Positions 44,177 to 52,541 of a stretch of 64,000 nt of DNA are shown piece by piece; position 1 is the first letter of the stretch, and every line of letters starts with the position of its first letter. This stretch comes from Mogibacterium sp. (GTDB lineage: Bacteria > Bacillota > Clostridia > Peptostreptococcales > Anaerovoracaceae). A model generated the notes under the pieces. It made no database searches, was not told the origin of the DNA, and saw nothing but the letters and a program-made list of their open reading frames with translations. The position numbers and the translations under genes were made by a program. The stretch spans positions 189,502 to 253,501 of the forward strand of contig JAFRCS010000006.1 of the NCBI GenBank assembly GCA_017404265.1, in the 5' to 3' direction.

Positions 44177-45196
44177 ATGTTTAAGAAAACTAGTATCACA
44201 AACCGCATAATCTGGATCATACTGGCGTTCTTTGGCTGGTACATACTGCTTGCCGATATGCTGGTACTTTTGTTCGAAAAGTTTCTTCACAGCATATTCA
44301 GCCATCCATCCAACGCGCTGGTATTCGTGAATACATACTACGCGCCGATCTTTGCGTCCTGCGTGTTCTTTGTGCTTATGTGCCTGATAATCAAAAAGAA
44401 CCGCTTCATGCTTGAGATCATAAAGCCGACACGTGAGAAACGCAGCATGAGCAAGCTTGGAACGGGCATACTGCTGGGCTTCCTGATGAACTTTTTCTGC
44501 ATAGTCTGCGCGTTGCTGCACGGAGACATCAAGCTGTACTTCGATTTCTCCGCTGTGCAGATACCGGTGATGATATGGGCATTCATAGGAGTGTTCTTCC
44601 AGAGCACATCGGAGGAGCTCTGGTGCAGATGCTTCATGTATGAGAGGATCAATGTACACTATCCGCTCTGGGTGGCGATAGTGGTGAACGGTGTGGTATT
44701 CGGAGCGCTTCACAGCTTCAACGACGGCATCACTTGGCTGGCGATGGCAGACCTCATCATCTGCGGCCTGTCGTTCTCGCTGCTGCGCTGGTATTCAGGC
44801 AGCATCTGGACGTGCTTCGGCATCCATACCATGTGGAACTTCACACAGAACTTTATCTTCGGTATGCCTAACAGCGGACTGATCTCGGAAGCGTCGATAT
44901 TCCACATGGACGCTGTGAACGCTGTAAGCAACTGGTGCTACAGCTATGAGTTCGGAGTCGAGGGCGCGGTGCCGGCGCTGCTTATGGATCTGCTGCTGGG
45001 CGTGCTGATAGTCGTATTTGCGGCAAGGCAAGGACGTCTCGGCGAGCTGCTCGAGAGCAGGGAGTCGAAGGGCGAACTGGCCATGATAGGACAGAAGCCG
45101 ATGGAAGCGTTTGATGAAGAGCCGGAGGTTGAATTTGAAGAGCCGGCCGCGGAGGAAGCAAAAGAAGAAGCGGCTGTAGAGTTCACGGAAGAATAG
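44177..45196 (+). CDS. CPBP family intramembrane metalloprotease
   Basis: The 339-residue polytopic protein carries the CPBP (CAAX/Abi) motifs: Glu146-Glu147-x-x-x-Arg151, FGALH at 175-179, and HTMWNFTQN later. The family cleaves within membranes; some members give bacteriocin self-immunity. The last 35 residues are an unusual acidic tail rich in Glu and Ala (EEPEVEFEEPAAEE), cytosolic by prediction. It starts 9 bases after purL, with GGGGAG as ribosome site. Confidence 0.85.
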   Translation: MFKKTSITNRIIWIILAFFGWYILLADMLVLLFEKFLHSIFSHPSNALVFVNTYYAPIFASCVFFVLMCLIIKKNRFMLEIIKPTREKRSMSKLGTGILLGFLMNFFCIVCALLHGDIKLYFDFSAVQIPVMIWAFIGVFFQSTSEELWCRCFMYERINVHYPLWVAIVVNGVVFGALHSFNDGITWLAMADLIICGLSFSLLRWYSGSIWTCFGIHTMWNFTQNFIFGMPNSGLISEASIFHMDAVNAVSNWCYSYEFGVEGAVPALLMDLLLGVLIVVFAARQGRLGELLESRESKGELAMIGQKPMEAFDEEPEVEFEEPAAEEAKEEAAVEFTEE

Positions 45197-45212
45197 AAAA
45201 GAGGATTTAAGA

Positions 45213-45848
45213 TTGAGTTCGATAAAGAGTTTGAATATAGAGGAATATCTGGAGCGGCTCGCGTCGCGATCCGCGACGCCGGGCGGCGGCGCCGCCGCTG
45301 CGCTGACCTCAGCGCAGGGAGCCGCCCTTGTAATGATGGTCGCCAACCTGACCATAGGAAAGTCCGAGTACGCTGAGTTCGAAGAGCTCAACAAGGACGT
45401 ACTGAGCGAAGCGGAGGTGCTGCTTAAAAGTTTGACAGACGGGGCGGACAATGATGCCGACGCGTTCGGCAAAGTCTCAGCCGCATATGCCCTGCCAAAG
45501 GATGACGAGAACTGCGCTGCCGAGATCGCGTCGGCTTCGGTCCTCGCCGCGGAGGCTCCGCTCATGGTCATGGAGGACTCCCTTGCTGCGCTCCGCCTCG
45601 CGGCGAAGCTCAAGGGCCGCTCCAACAAAAATCTTGAAAGCGATATCTACGTCGCGGCCCTCTGCCTCTATGCAGGCATCAAGTCCGCGAAGGTGAACGT
45701 GGACGCCAATCTTAAAGTCATATGGAAGGCTGATCCGTACAACGCGCATCTCATGGATTGCCGCGCGTCGGACGTCCTTACCGACGCTACTCTGATCATA
45801 ACGGAGCTGTCCCACAGCAGGAATTCCGAAAAGCAGGCAGAAGAATAA
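45213..45848 (+). CDS. Cyclodeaminase/cyclohydrolase (FchA-like)
   Basis: This all-helical 211-residue protein has the family start RLASRSATPGGGAAAALTSAQGAALVMMV and the DNDADAFGKV box. Members are formiminotetrahydrofolate cyclodeaminase or methenyl-THF cyclohydrolase (FchA), part of one-carbon metabolism in anaerobes. It starts at TTG 45213 behind AAGAGGAT. The LysR gene overlaps its stop by one base (TAATG), so the two are co-expressed. Which folate reaction it does cannot be told. Confidence 0.85.
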   Translation: MSSIKSLNIEEYLERLASRSATPGGGAAAALTSAQGAALVMMVANLTIGKSEYAEFEELNKDVLSEAEVLLKSLTDGADNDADAFGKVSAAYALPKDDENCAAEIASASVLAAEAPLMVMEDSLAALRLAAKLKGRSNKNLESDIYVAALCLYAGIKSAKVNVDANLKVIWKADPYNAHLMDCRASDVLTDATLIITELSHSRNSEKQAEE

Positions 45849-46723
45849 TGGAAAGCGCGCGCTGCAAGGCATTTATTGAATCAGTGGAACGTGGAAGCTT
45901 CAGAGCTGCCGCGGACGCTCTCGGCTACACACCGTCAGCCGTGAGCCAGCTTGTCGCGGCGCTTGAAAAAGAACTTGGCCTCACGCTCCTTATCCGCTCC
46001 AAGAAAGGAGTCACCATGACTTCCGAGGGAGCGAAGCTGGCGCCTATAGTCCGCTCGTACCTTGCCCGCGAAAAGGAGATGTACGAGCTCGCCTCGGAGA
46101 TGCAGGGCGTCTCGATAGGAAACCTGACGATAGCCGCTTATCCGAGCGTAGCCACTACCTGGCTCCCTGAGATAGTCCGCACATTCCAGCGCGATTACCC
46201 GGACGTGCAGTTCAGCATCATGGAAGGCATCCGCGCCGAGATCTTCAAGCACCTTGACGATCATGTAGCCGACATGGGCTTCATGGCCTATGCCGAGCCT
46301 ATGGACTACGAATGGACTCCGCTCGCGCAGGAGCAGATAATCGCGGTAGTGCCGGAGGATCATCCGCTGGCAAACGCGAAGGCGTATCCTATAGCTGACT
46401 GCGAAAAGGACGATTTCATAATGACGTCCTGGGGCAAGGACATAGAGATACAGAACATCTTCCGTAAGCACAAGGTAACGCCTAATGTGAAGTACACCAC
46501 TTACGACACGCCGGCGACCCTGGCCATGGTGCGCATGGGCCTAGGAGTAACATTTGCCAACGAGCTCGCAGCACAGTACTGGAACGAGCATCTGGTGAAG
46601 CTCGCGCTGGATCCGCCTGAAAATGTAGAGTTTGGCATTGCCTATACTTCGAAGGAACATATGACGGCGGCAGCGAAGAAGTTCTATGACTACGCTATCA
46701 AATATATTAGAGAAAAAAAATAA
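45848..46723 (+). CDS. LysR family transcriptional regulator
   Basis: The 291-residue protein has the LysR winged helix at the N-terminus (FIESVERGSFRAAADALGYTPSAVSQLVAALEKELG) and an effector domain (SIGNLTIAAYPSVATTWLPEIV). The start is ATG 45848, which overlaps the cyclodeaminase stop. Unlike most LysR genes it is not divergent from a target but lies last in the operon, so its target is not clear; the cyclodeaminase itself is the simplest guess. Confidence 0.9.
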   Translation: MESARCKAFIESVERGSFRAAADALGYTPSAVSQLVAALEKELGLTLLIRSKKGVTMTSEGAKLAPIVRSYLAREKEMYELASEMQGVSIGNLTIAAYPSVATTWLPEIVRTFQRDYPDVQFSIMEGIRAEIFKHLDDHVADMGFMAYAEPMDYEWTPLAQEQIIAVVPEDHPLANAKAYPIADCEKDDFIMTSWGKDIEIQNIFRKHKVTPNVKYTTYDTPATLAMVRMGLGVTFANELAAQYWNEHLVKLALDPPENVEFGIAYTSKEHMTAAAKKFYDYAIKYIREKK

Positions 46724-46757
46724 ACGCGCATCCCGCGCACGGAAAACATAAGGAAAG

Positions 46758-46786
46758 GACCCCGACCATACGGCCGGGGTCTTTTG
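46758..46786 (+). terminator. Intrinsic terminator after the LysR gene
   Basis: GACCCCG (46758-46764) with CGGGGTC (46775-46781), then TTTTG. The A/G-rich flank on the other side gives a U-rich end for the minus strand too, so it may also end the small-peptide transcript. Confidence 0.8.
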
Positions 46787-46816
46787 CTTTCTCGCTACTA
46801 CAGCTTTATAGTGGTC

Positions 46817-46900
46817 TTAGTTCTTTAAAGTTTTTTCAAATGTGTATGTTGCGAAAACGTATACCACCATTGCGGCACCTACTACTGTTACTCCAAACAT
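46817..46900 (-). CDS. 27-residue hydrophobic membrane peptide
   Basis: A very short gene on the minus strand codes MFGVTVVGAAMVVYVFATYT plus FEKTLKN. It is one likely membrane helix with a short basic cytosolic end. It has a textbook ribosome site (AGAAGGAGG, 7 bases before the ATG) and a consensus promoter about 60 bases upstream (46959-46987), so it is probably real. It resembles one-helix accessory subunits of transporters or oxidoreductases in size only; I recognise no family. The leader has a small hairpin (ACGCC/GGCGT). It is the only gene in the 394-base gap between the LysR and rubredoxin genes, which also holds their terminator and two promoters. Confidence 0.6.
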   Translation of the reverse strand: MFGVTVVGAAMVVYVFATYTFEKTLKN

Positions 46901-46958
46901 TTTGTTACCTCCTTCTATAACATACGCCCGTCAGGCGTTTTCCTTTCTTCTTGTCTGT

Positions 46959-46987
46959 ATTATAGAGCCGGCTTTAACAAAAGTAAA
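46959..46987 (-). promoter_or_regulatory. Promoter of the 27-residue peptide gene
   Basis: On the minus strand TTTACT (46982-46987), 17 bases, perfect TATAAT (46959-46964). Confidence 0.6.
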
Positions 46988-47044
46988 ACTATAGATTTTA
47001 ATGCTTATAAACAGTAATACTTAACACAACACAAACACTGTTTA

Positions 47045-47073
47045 TTGATTTACCGCGCGTTAAAAGGTAGAAT
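47045..47073 (+). promoter_or_regulatory. Promoter of the rubredoxin gene
   Basis: TTGATT (47045-47050), 17 bases, TAGAAT (47068-47073); AGGAGG then precedes the ATG at 47116. Confidence 0.6.
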
Positions 47074-47115
47074 CGAATCGTAGGAATACTCTTTGTATCA
47101 AATAGGAGGAACGAA

Positions 47116-47274
47116 ATGGATAAGTATGTATGCAGTATCTGCGGTTATGTTTATGATCCTGAAGTAGGCGATCCGGACAACGGCGTTGCACCGGGCACTG
47201 CATGGGAAGATGTTCCTGAAGATTGGGTCTGCCCTCTGTGCGGAGTAGGCAAGGACAATTTCGAGGCTGAATAG
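47116..47274 (+). CDS. Rubredoxin
   Basis: This 52-residue protein binds one iron with four cysteines: Cys6/Cys9 (CSICG) and Cys39/Cys42 (CPLCG), with the conserved [12 protein letters not shown] and [12 protein letters not shown] stretches. It carries single electrons in anaerobes, often to oxygen- or superoxide-removing enzymes. It has its own promoter, a strong AGGAGG site and its own terminator, so it is monocistronic. The NfnAB genes follow. Confidence 0.97.
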   Translation: MDKYVCSICGYVYDPEVGDPDNGVAPGTAWEDVPEDWVCPLCGVGKDNFEAE

Positions 47275-47281
47275 TAAAAAG

Positions 47282-47312
47282 GCGCCGCCTGACTTGCGGC
47301 GCTCTTTTTTTT
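47282..47312 (+). terminator. Intrinsic terminator after rubredoxin
   Basis: GCGCCGC (47282-47288) with GCGGCGC (47296-47302), then an eight-T run. Confidence 0.9.
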
Positions 47313-47336
47313 CGGAAATCCAGAGAGGATACTGAT

Positions 47337-48203
47337 ATGTATAAAATCGTAAGAAGAAAGGCCCTCAGACCGACTGTCACACAGCTTGAGGTCGAGGCGC
47401 CTCTTGTGGCGCGCAAGGCCAAGCCGGGGCAGTTCATTATCCTTCGCATTGATGAAGAGGGCGAGCGCATCCCGCTGACTGTTGCGGGAACGAACCCTGA
47501 GAAGGGGACCGTCAAGATCATCTTCCAGGTGGTCGGCGCTACGACTGAGATGCTGAATCACGTGCCTGAGGGCGGATATATCCAGGACTTTGTGGGACCT
47601 CTTGGAAACGCGACCGAGACCGAGGGCATCAAGAAGGTCTGCATAGTCGGCGGCGGTGTGGGCTGCGCCATCGCGATGCCGGTCGCTCAGGAGTTCCACA
47701 GGATAGGCGCTGAGGTAACGAGCATTATCGGATTCAGGAGCGAGGACCTTGTGATCTTAGAGGATGAGTTCAACGAATGTTCCGACAAGCTCTATGTCAT
47801 GACGGATGACGGATCGTACGGAAGACAGGGCAATGTAACTGTCCCGCTTGACGAGATGCTCTCGGCAGGCGAGAAATTCGACATGATCATCACGATCGGA
47901 CCGCTGATCATGATGAAGTTCGTCACACTGACCGCAAAGAAGTATGACGCGCCGATCACGGTTTCTATGAGCCCTATCATGATCGACGGTACCGGCATGT
48001 GCGGAGGCTGCAGGCTGACGCTCAACACGCCGGAAGGCCCTAAGATGAAATTCGCATGCGTCGACGGTCCGGACTTCAACGGATACGAAGTCGACTTTGA
48101 CGAGGCGATCTCAAGAGGCCGCATGTATTTCGATTACGAGAGGCACATGCACGAGAAGACCTGCAATCTGTATAAACAGGCCGACGAGGCCGCCAAAGCG
48201 TAG
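47337..48203 (+). CDS. nfnA: NfnA: ferredoxin-NADP reductase-like FAD/[2Fe-2S] subunit
   Basis: This 288-residue protein of the PyrK/FNR type has an FAD domain (PGQFIILRIDEEGERIPLTV), an NAD domain (VGGGVGCAIAMPVAQEF) and a C-terminal cluster site (GTGMCGGCRL and later FACVDGP). Together with the downstream subunit it forms NADH-dependent ferredoxin:NADP oxidoreductase, an electron-bifurcating complex of anaerobes. Gap to nfnB is 16 bases. A PyrK role is unlikely because no pyrD is present. Confidence 0.88.
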   Translation: MYKIVRRKALRPTVTQLEVEAPLVARKAKPGQFIILRIDEEGERIPLTVAGTNPEKGTVKIIFQVVGATTEMLNHVPEGGYIQDFVGPLGNATETEGIKKVCIVGGGVGCAIAMPVAQEFHRIGAEVTSIIGFRSEDLVILEDEFNECSDKLYVMTDDGSYGRQGNVTVPLDEMLSAGEKFDMIITIGPLIMMKFVTLTAKKYDAPITVSMSPIMIDGTGMCGGCRLTLNTPEGPKMKFACVDGPDFNGYEVDFDEAISRGRMYFDYERHMHEKTCNLYKQADEAAKA

Positions 48204-48219
48204 GAAAGGGGGAACTGAA

Positions 48220-49629
48220 ATGGCACTTGATCCTAAGAAACATGAAATGCCTGCACAGGACCCTCAGGTCCGCGCGCACAATTTTGACGAGGTAGCGCTG
48301 GGATACACGGAAGAGATCGCTCTCGCTGAGGCTCAGAGATGCCTCAATTGCAAGAACAAACCTTGCGTGGAAGGCTGCCCGGTCAACGTCAACATCCCGG
48401 ACTTTATCATGAAGGCGAAGGAAGGCGACTGGGAGGGAGCTTATCAGATAATAAACGCGACATCGACTCTGCCTGCGGTATGCGGACGCGTATGTCCGCA
48501 GGAGACCCAGTGTGAAGCAAAGTGCACCATGGGCATAAAATTCGAGCCTGTAGGTATCGGACGTCTGGAGAGATTCGTGGCCGACTGGCACAATGCCAAC
48601 GCCAAGGAAAAAGCAGTGGCTCCTGCAAGCAACGGCCACAAGGTAGCTGTCGTAGGATCCGGCCCGTCCGGACTTACCTGCGCGGGCGACCTGGCAAAGA
48701 AGGGCTACAAGGTATCCGTATTTGAGGCTCTGCACACAGCCGGCGGCGTGCTGGTTTACGGCATCCCTGAGTTTCGTCTTCCGAAGGCCATCGTGGCGCG
48801 CGAGGTCGAGGGACTCAAGGACCTCGGCGTCGACATCGAGACCAACGTCATCATCGGAAAGACTCTCACAGTCGACGAACTCTTCGACATGGGCTTTGAG
48901 GCTGTATTCATCGGATCGGGCGCGGGACTTCCGATGTTCATGAACATCCCGGGCGAGTCGCTCAAGGGCGTGTTCTCCGCAAACGAATACCTGACTAGGT
49001 CCAACCTGATGAAGGCTTTCAGGGACGAGCCGAGGACACCTATCATGAAGGGCGGCAAGGTCGCGGTAGTCGGCGGTGGAAACGTTGCCATGGACGCCGC
49101 GAGGACAGCGCTGAGGCTCGGCGCAGAGAAGGTATATATCGTTTACAGAAGATCGATGGAGGAGTTGCCTGCAAGGGCGGAGGAAGTCGAGCACGCAATA
49201 GAAGAGGGCATCGATTTCAGACTGCTGAACAATCCGGTGGAGATACTCGGATACAACAATCCGGATGATCCGAGGGATCCGAAGAACGGATTCGTAAGAG
49301 GCATGCGCTGCATCAAGATGGAGCTTGGCGAGCCTGACGCTTCAGGCAGAAGGAGGCCTGTTCCTATACCGGGCAGCGAGTTCGAGCTAGACGTCGATGC
49401 TGTCATCATGGCTCTTGGCACCAGCCCTAACCCGCTTATCAAGAACACGACGGAAGGTCTTGAGGTGAACCGCAAGGGCGGCATCATCGTGGACGAGGCC
49501 GGCCTCACGAGCCGTGAGGCCGTGTTTGCCGGCGGCGATGCGGTCACTGGAGCGGCTACGGTAATAAGCGCGATGGGCGCCGGCAAACTTGCCGCCGCAT
49601 CCATCGACAAAATGCTTTCCGGCAAGTAA
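48220..49629 (+). CDS. nfnB: NfnB: NADPH/glutamate-synthase-like FAD/Fe-S subunit
   Basis: The 469-residue protein has two N-terminal [4Fe-4S] motif sets (CLNCKNKPCVEGCP and VCGRVCPQETQCEAKC), then FAD (GSGPSGLTCAGDLAKKG) and NADPH (GGGNVAMDAARTALRLG) Rossmann motifs, as in the small subunit of glutamate synthase and NfnB. The downstream partner of nfnA confirms Nfn over a lone GltD. Starts at ATG 48220 behind AAGGGGG; a frame extends upstream to 48097, inside nfnA. Confidence 0.88.
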   Translation: MALDPKKHEMPAQDPQVRAHNFDEVALGYTEEIALAEAQRCLNCKNKPCVEGCPVNVNIPDFIMKAKEGDWEGAYQIINATSTLPAVCGRVCPQETQCEAKCTMGIKFEPVGIGRLERFVADWHNANAKEKAVAPASNGHKVAVVGSGPSGLTCAGDLAKKGYKVSVFEALHTAGGVLVYGIPEFRLPKAIVAREVEGLKDLGVDIETNVIIGKTLTVDELFDMGFEAVFIGSGAGLPMFMNIPGESLKGVFSANEYLTRSNLMKAFRDEPRTPIMKGGKVAVVGGGNVAMDAARTALRLGAEKVYIVYRRSMEELPARAEEVEHAIEEGIDFRLLNNPVEILGYNNPDDPRDPKNGFVRGMRCIKMELGEPDASGRRRPVPIPGSEFELDVDAVIMALGTSPNPLIKNTTEGLEVNRKGGIIVDEAGLTSREAVFAGGDAVTGAATVISAMGAGKLAAASIDKMLSGK

Positions 49630-49680
49630 CCGCGGTAAACATATGCAGTAATTATAAAGAAGCAATACTGAAAAAACATA

Positions 49681-49721
49681 AAAAGAGGTACATATCCCGG
49701 CCGGAATGTGTACCTCTTTTT
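49681..49721. terminator. Bidirectional terminator between nfnB and coaBC
   Basis: AAAAGAGGTACA (49681-49692) pairs perfectly with TGTACCTCTTTT (49709-49720); A- and T-tracts flank both sides, so it serves both convergent genes. Confidence 0.9.
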
Positions 49722-49742
49722 AAACTGTTATTTGTATTGATC

Positions 49743-50960
49743 TTATCTGCGTTTCATTATCTCATCAAGTATCGCGTCGGCGGTCTCAAGCTTTGTCATA
49801 AGAGGCAGCTGTGTGATGCCGTCCTTTGCCATTATGGTGACGACATTGGTATCGCCCGCGAAACCCGCGCCTTTAGTCTTAAGGCTGTTGGCGCATATCA
49901 TGTCTACGTTCTTCTTGACCAGCTTTTCCGCCGCGTTCTTAAGAAGATCCTGGGTCTCCATCGCGAAGCCGCAGAGGAACTGTCCCTCGGTCCTGTGTTC
50001 GCCCAGATAAGCGAGGATATCGCGTGTAGGAGCAAGGCTGATCGACATGCCGCCATAGCCTTCTGTGTCGTCGGCGATGAGGTCGGCCTTCTTGATCTTC
50101 TGGTCTGCCGGATTGGCAGGAGTAAAGTCGGCGACTGCCGCTGCCTTTATGATTATATCCATATCCGGCGCGCGCTCCGTGACAGCATGGAACATGTCAT
50201 CCGCGCTCAGTATATCCACGGTCTCAACGAATGGCTCGCGCGGAAGCGCTGTCCTGCCGGACACCAGCGTCACGTTCGCGCCGCGCCTTGCGGCCATTCT
50301 CGCGATGGCGTAGCCCATCTTTCCGCTCGAATGGTTCGTGATGAAACGAACCGGATCCACGGCCTCTTCAGTCGGGCCTGCGGTGACGAGCACGTTGAGC
50401 CCTGCCATGTCCTTTTCTTTTGAGATCCACTGCTCAACGTAGCTGATGAGCACATCAGGCTCGGGCATCTTGCCCTTGCCCTCGACACCGCAGGCCAGCA
50501 TGCCCGTGGCCGGTTCGATTATCTCATAGCCGCGTCTGCGAAGTATCTCAAGGTTCTCCTGGGTAGCCGGGTTCTCAAACATCTTGGTGTTCATCGCCGG
50601 CGAGATAAGGATAGGGCAGGTACAGGCCAGCATGGTCGTGGTCAGCATGTCATCCCCGATCCCGTGAGCCAGCTTGGCGATGGTGTTTGCAGTCGCAGGT
50701 GCTATGAGCACCAGGTCAGCCGTCTGTCCCAGCTCTATGTGCTCGGTCGGAGTATCGTTTGCCGGATCGAACACGTCCGTTACCACTTTGTTGCCGCTCA
50801 TGGTCGCGAAGGTAATCGGTGTCACGAACTTTGCTGCGTTCTCCGTCATGATGACGTGCACGTCATAGCCCATCTTCTTGAGCCCGCTCGCTACATACAC
50901 AGTTTTATACGCGGAGATCCCTCCCGAGACCCCCAGGATCACTTTCTTTTTGTCTTCCAT
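49743..50960 (-). CDS. coaBC: CoaBC: phosphopantothenoylcysteine decarboxylase/synthetase
   Basis: This 405-residue two-domain enzyme carries out two steps of coenzyme A synthesis. The CoaC flavodoxin-like half has GGISAYKT and the PAMNTKMFENPA loop; the CoaB half has VTAGPTEEAVDPVRFITN with HSSGKMG, which binds CTP. ATG 50960 is preferred over TTG 50966; GGGGAA is upstream. A promoter is at 51031-51060 on the same strand. It acts downstream of PanE, encoded elsewhere in the window. Confidence 0.95.
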   Translation of the reverse strand: MEDKKKVILGVSGGISAYKTVYVASGLKKMGYDVHVIMTENAAKFVTPITFATMSGNKVVTDVFDPANDTPTEHIELGQTADLVLIAPATANTIAKLAHGIGDDMLTTTMLACTCPILISPAMNTKMFENPATQENLEILRRRGYEIIEPATGMLACGVEGKGKMPEPDVLISYVEQWISKEKDMAGLNVLVTAGPTEEAVDPVRFITNHSSGKMGYAIARMAARRGANVTLVSGRTALPREPFVETVDILSADDMFHAVTERAPDMDIIIKAAAVADFTPANPADQKIKKADLIADDTEGYGGMSISLAPTRDILAYLGEHRTEGQFLCGFAMETQDLLKNAAEKLVKKNVDMICANSLKTKGAGFAGDTNVVTIMAKDGITQLPLMTKLETADAILDEIMKRR

Positions 50961-51030
50961 TTTCAATTCCCCATTTCTAAGGAGCTGCTGTCATCCGGCC
51001 GCAAGCCGGCGGATCTTTACTATCGTAGAA

Positions 51031-51060
51031 ATTATACTTTACACGCTTTTAAATTGGCAA
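51031..51060 (-). promoter_or_regulatory. Promoter of coaBC
   Basis: On the minus strand TTGCCA (51055-51060), 18 bases, perfect TATAAT (51031-51036), about 70 bases before the start codon. Confidence 0.6.
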
Positions 51061-51194
51061 TATTTATCGTATTCAGGTGTCATTCAGACGCCTAAAGTAT
51101 TAAAATAGACATGCGTCTCCCTCATAACGGGGAGGTCATGCAAGAACTTTATTTGTTGACACTGAAAGACCCTGAAAGGACATAAGGCCCGGCC

Positions 51195-52400
51195 ATGAAG
51201 ATCAGGAAAGAACTGCTGGAGCAGGAGAAGATAAGCTACGCGATGGAACACATCGAGCTGCCTGAGGGCGGTGTCGACTGCAGCGAGGGATGCAATCCAT
51301 ATGGATTCCCACCTGAATGCGCTGAAGCGCTGAAGCAGTTCGACCCGGCAAGGCTCGGCCCTTACCCTCACAGCGACGTTCTGTATGATGCCATCCGCGA
51401 CTTCTGGAAAGAGCAGATCGACGTGGAGCATCACAACGTCCTGCTGACTGACGGCAGCATCAGCGCGCTGTACATTATCAACAACATATTCGACACGCAC
51501 AATTCGGTCGTGCTCGGCATCTCGCCGCAGTTCACTGATTACTACATGCATGCCGAGATGATAGGCATCGATTACGCGCCTTACCAGCTGAAGCCACAGT
51601 ACAACTACAAGTTCGACGCTTCCGAGTTCATGTCGATGCATTACATCGCGGACACTTTCGCGTACGCGTCCATGCCTGTCAAGTCCTACAACTTCATCTA
51701 CATCGACAACCCTAACAACCCGACCGGCCAGTGCATCGACATCGAAGACATCGAGAGGATAGTCAGGGGCGCGCTCAAGAAGGACATCACGGTCATAATC
51801 GACGAGGCTTACGGTGACTTCATGCCGAAGGAGAACTCAGCGGTGCAGCTCTTTGCCAGGTATCCTAACCTCGCGGTGGTACGCACGCTCTCAAAGGGCT
51901 ACGGTCTGGCGGGCCTTCGCATCGGCTACATCATCGCTCACAAGGAGCTCATCGGCTACATGAAAAAGATGGTCAATCCGTACATGGTGAGCGAGCTGGC
52001 GAGAGAAGTCGGAGCTGTGGCACTCAGGCACCCGGAATTCGTCGGGAAGAGCAAGGCGGACTTTGTCGACATGAAGGCGCAGATAAGGGAAGTCCTGACT
52101 CCGAGCACGGTCAGGAAACTCAAAAAGCACGCAGACGCGGAATATGAAGAGGTGAAGATCCACGGCGCGTCGTCCGGACACCTGCACATGGCGGAGACGC
52201 TGGACACCAACTCGCTCCTGCTGCTCTACCACGATAACAAGGACATAAAGCTTTACGATGAGTTCTTAAAGCGCAAGGTCCTCGTGATCGACGGCTACGA
52301 CTTCAAGGGACTCGACTCTAACTCAGCCCGCGTCAGGCTGCCGCGCATGGAGGAGTTCCCGGTGCTGCTGCAGGCGATAAAAGAAATCAACAAGTTATAA
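51195..52400 (+). CDS. Class I/II aminotransferase, HisC-like
   Basis: This 401-residue fold-type I PLP enzyme has the NPNNPTGQ loop, IIDEAYGDF (Asp/Tyr for the cofactor) and the PLP lysine in TLSKGYGLAGLRIGY. The layout matches histidinol-phosphate aminotransferase and its relatives, including threonine-phosphate decarboxylase (CobD). There are no his or cob genes beside it, so the substrate is open. No good ribosome site is seen apart from AAGG about 12 bases upstream. Terminator follows at once. Confidence 0.8.
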   Translation: MKIRKELLEQEKISYAMEHIELPEGGVDCSEGCNPYGFPPECAEALKQFDPARLGPYPHSDVLYDAIRDFWKEQIDVEHHNVLLTDGSISALYIINNIFDTHNSVVLGISPQFTDYYMHAEMIGIDYAPYQLKPQYNYKFDASEFMSMHYIADTFAYASMPVKSYNFIYIDNPNNPTGQCIDIEDIERIVRGALKKDITVIIDEAYGDFMPKENSAVQLFARYPNLAVVRTLSKGYGLAGLRIGYIIAHKELIGYMKKMVNPYMVSELAREVGAVALRHPEFVGKSKADFVDMKAQIREVLTPSTVRKLKKHADAEYEEVKIHGASSGHLHMAETLDTNSLLLLYHDNKDIKLYDEFLKRKVLVIDGYDFKGLDSNSARVRLPRMEEFPVLLQAIKEINKL

Positions 52401-52405
52401 AGAGA

Positions 52406-52429
52406 AAGGCGGTATCTGCCGCCTTTTTG
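52406..52429 (+). terminator. Intrinsic terminator after the aminotransferase gene
   Basis: AGGCGG with CCGCCT stem (extended by A-T pairs), loop TATCTG, T-run. Confidence 0.88.
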
Positions 52430-52431
52430 CT

Positions 52432-52460
52432 TTACGCAAGGCCGCCGGAAGCGGTATAAT
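52432..52460 (+). promoter_or_regulatory. Promoter of pta
   Basis: TTTACG (52432-52437), 17 bases, perfect TATAAT (52455-52460), starting directly after the previous terminator. Confidence 0.6.
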
Positions 52461-52541
52461 TACAATGTTGGGAAGGTGTGCAGCCGCTGCGCCGCGCATC
52501 TCAAAATACAGTCACTATTGAGTATCTAAAGGAGACAAGAT

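Noticed and set aside
42800-44713. Long open frame on the minus strand (637 codons)
   Set aside because: It is opposite purL and the CPBP gene, has no recognisable family and a skewed His/Arg content typical of antisense frames.
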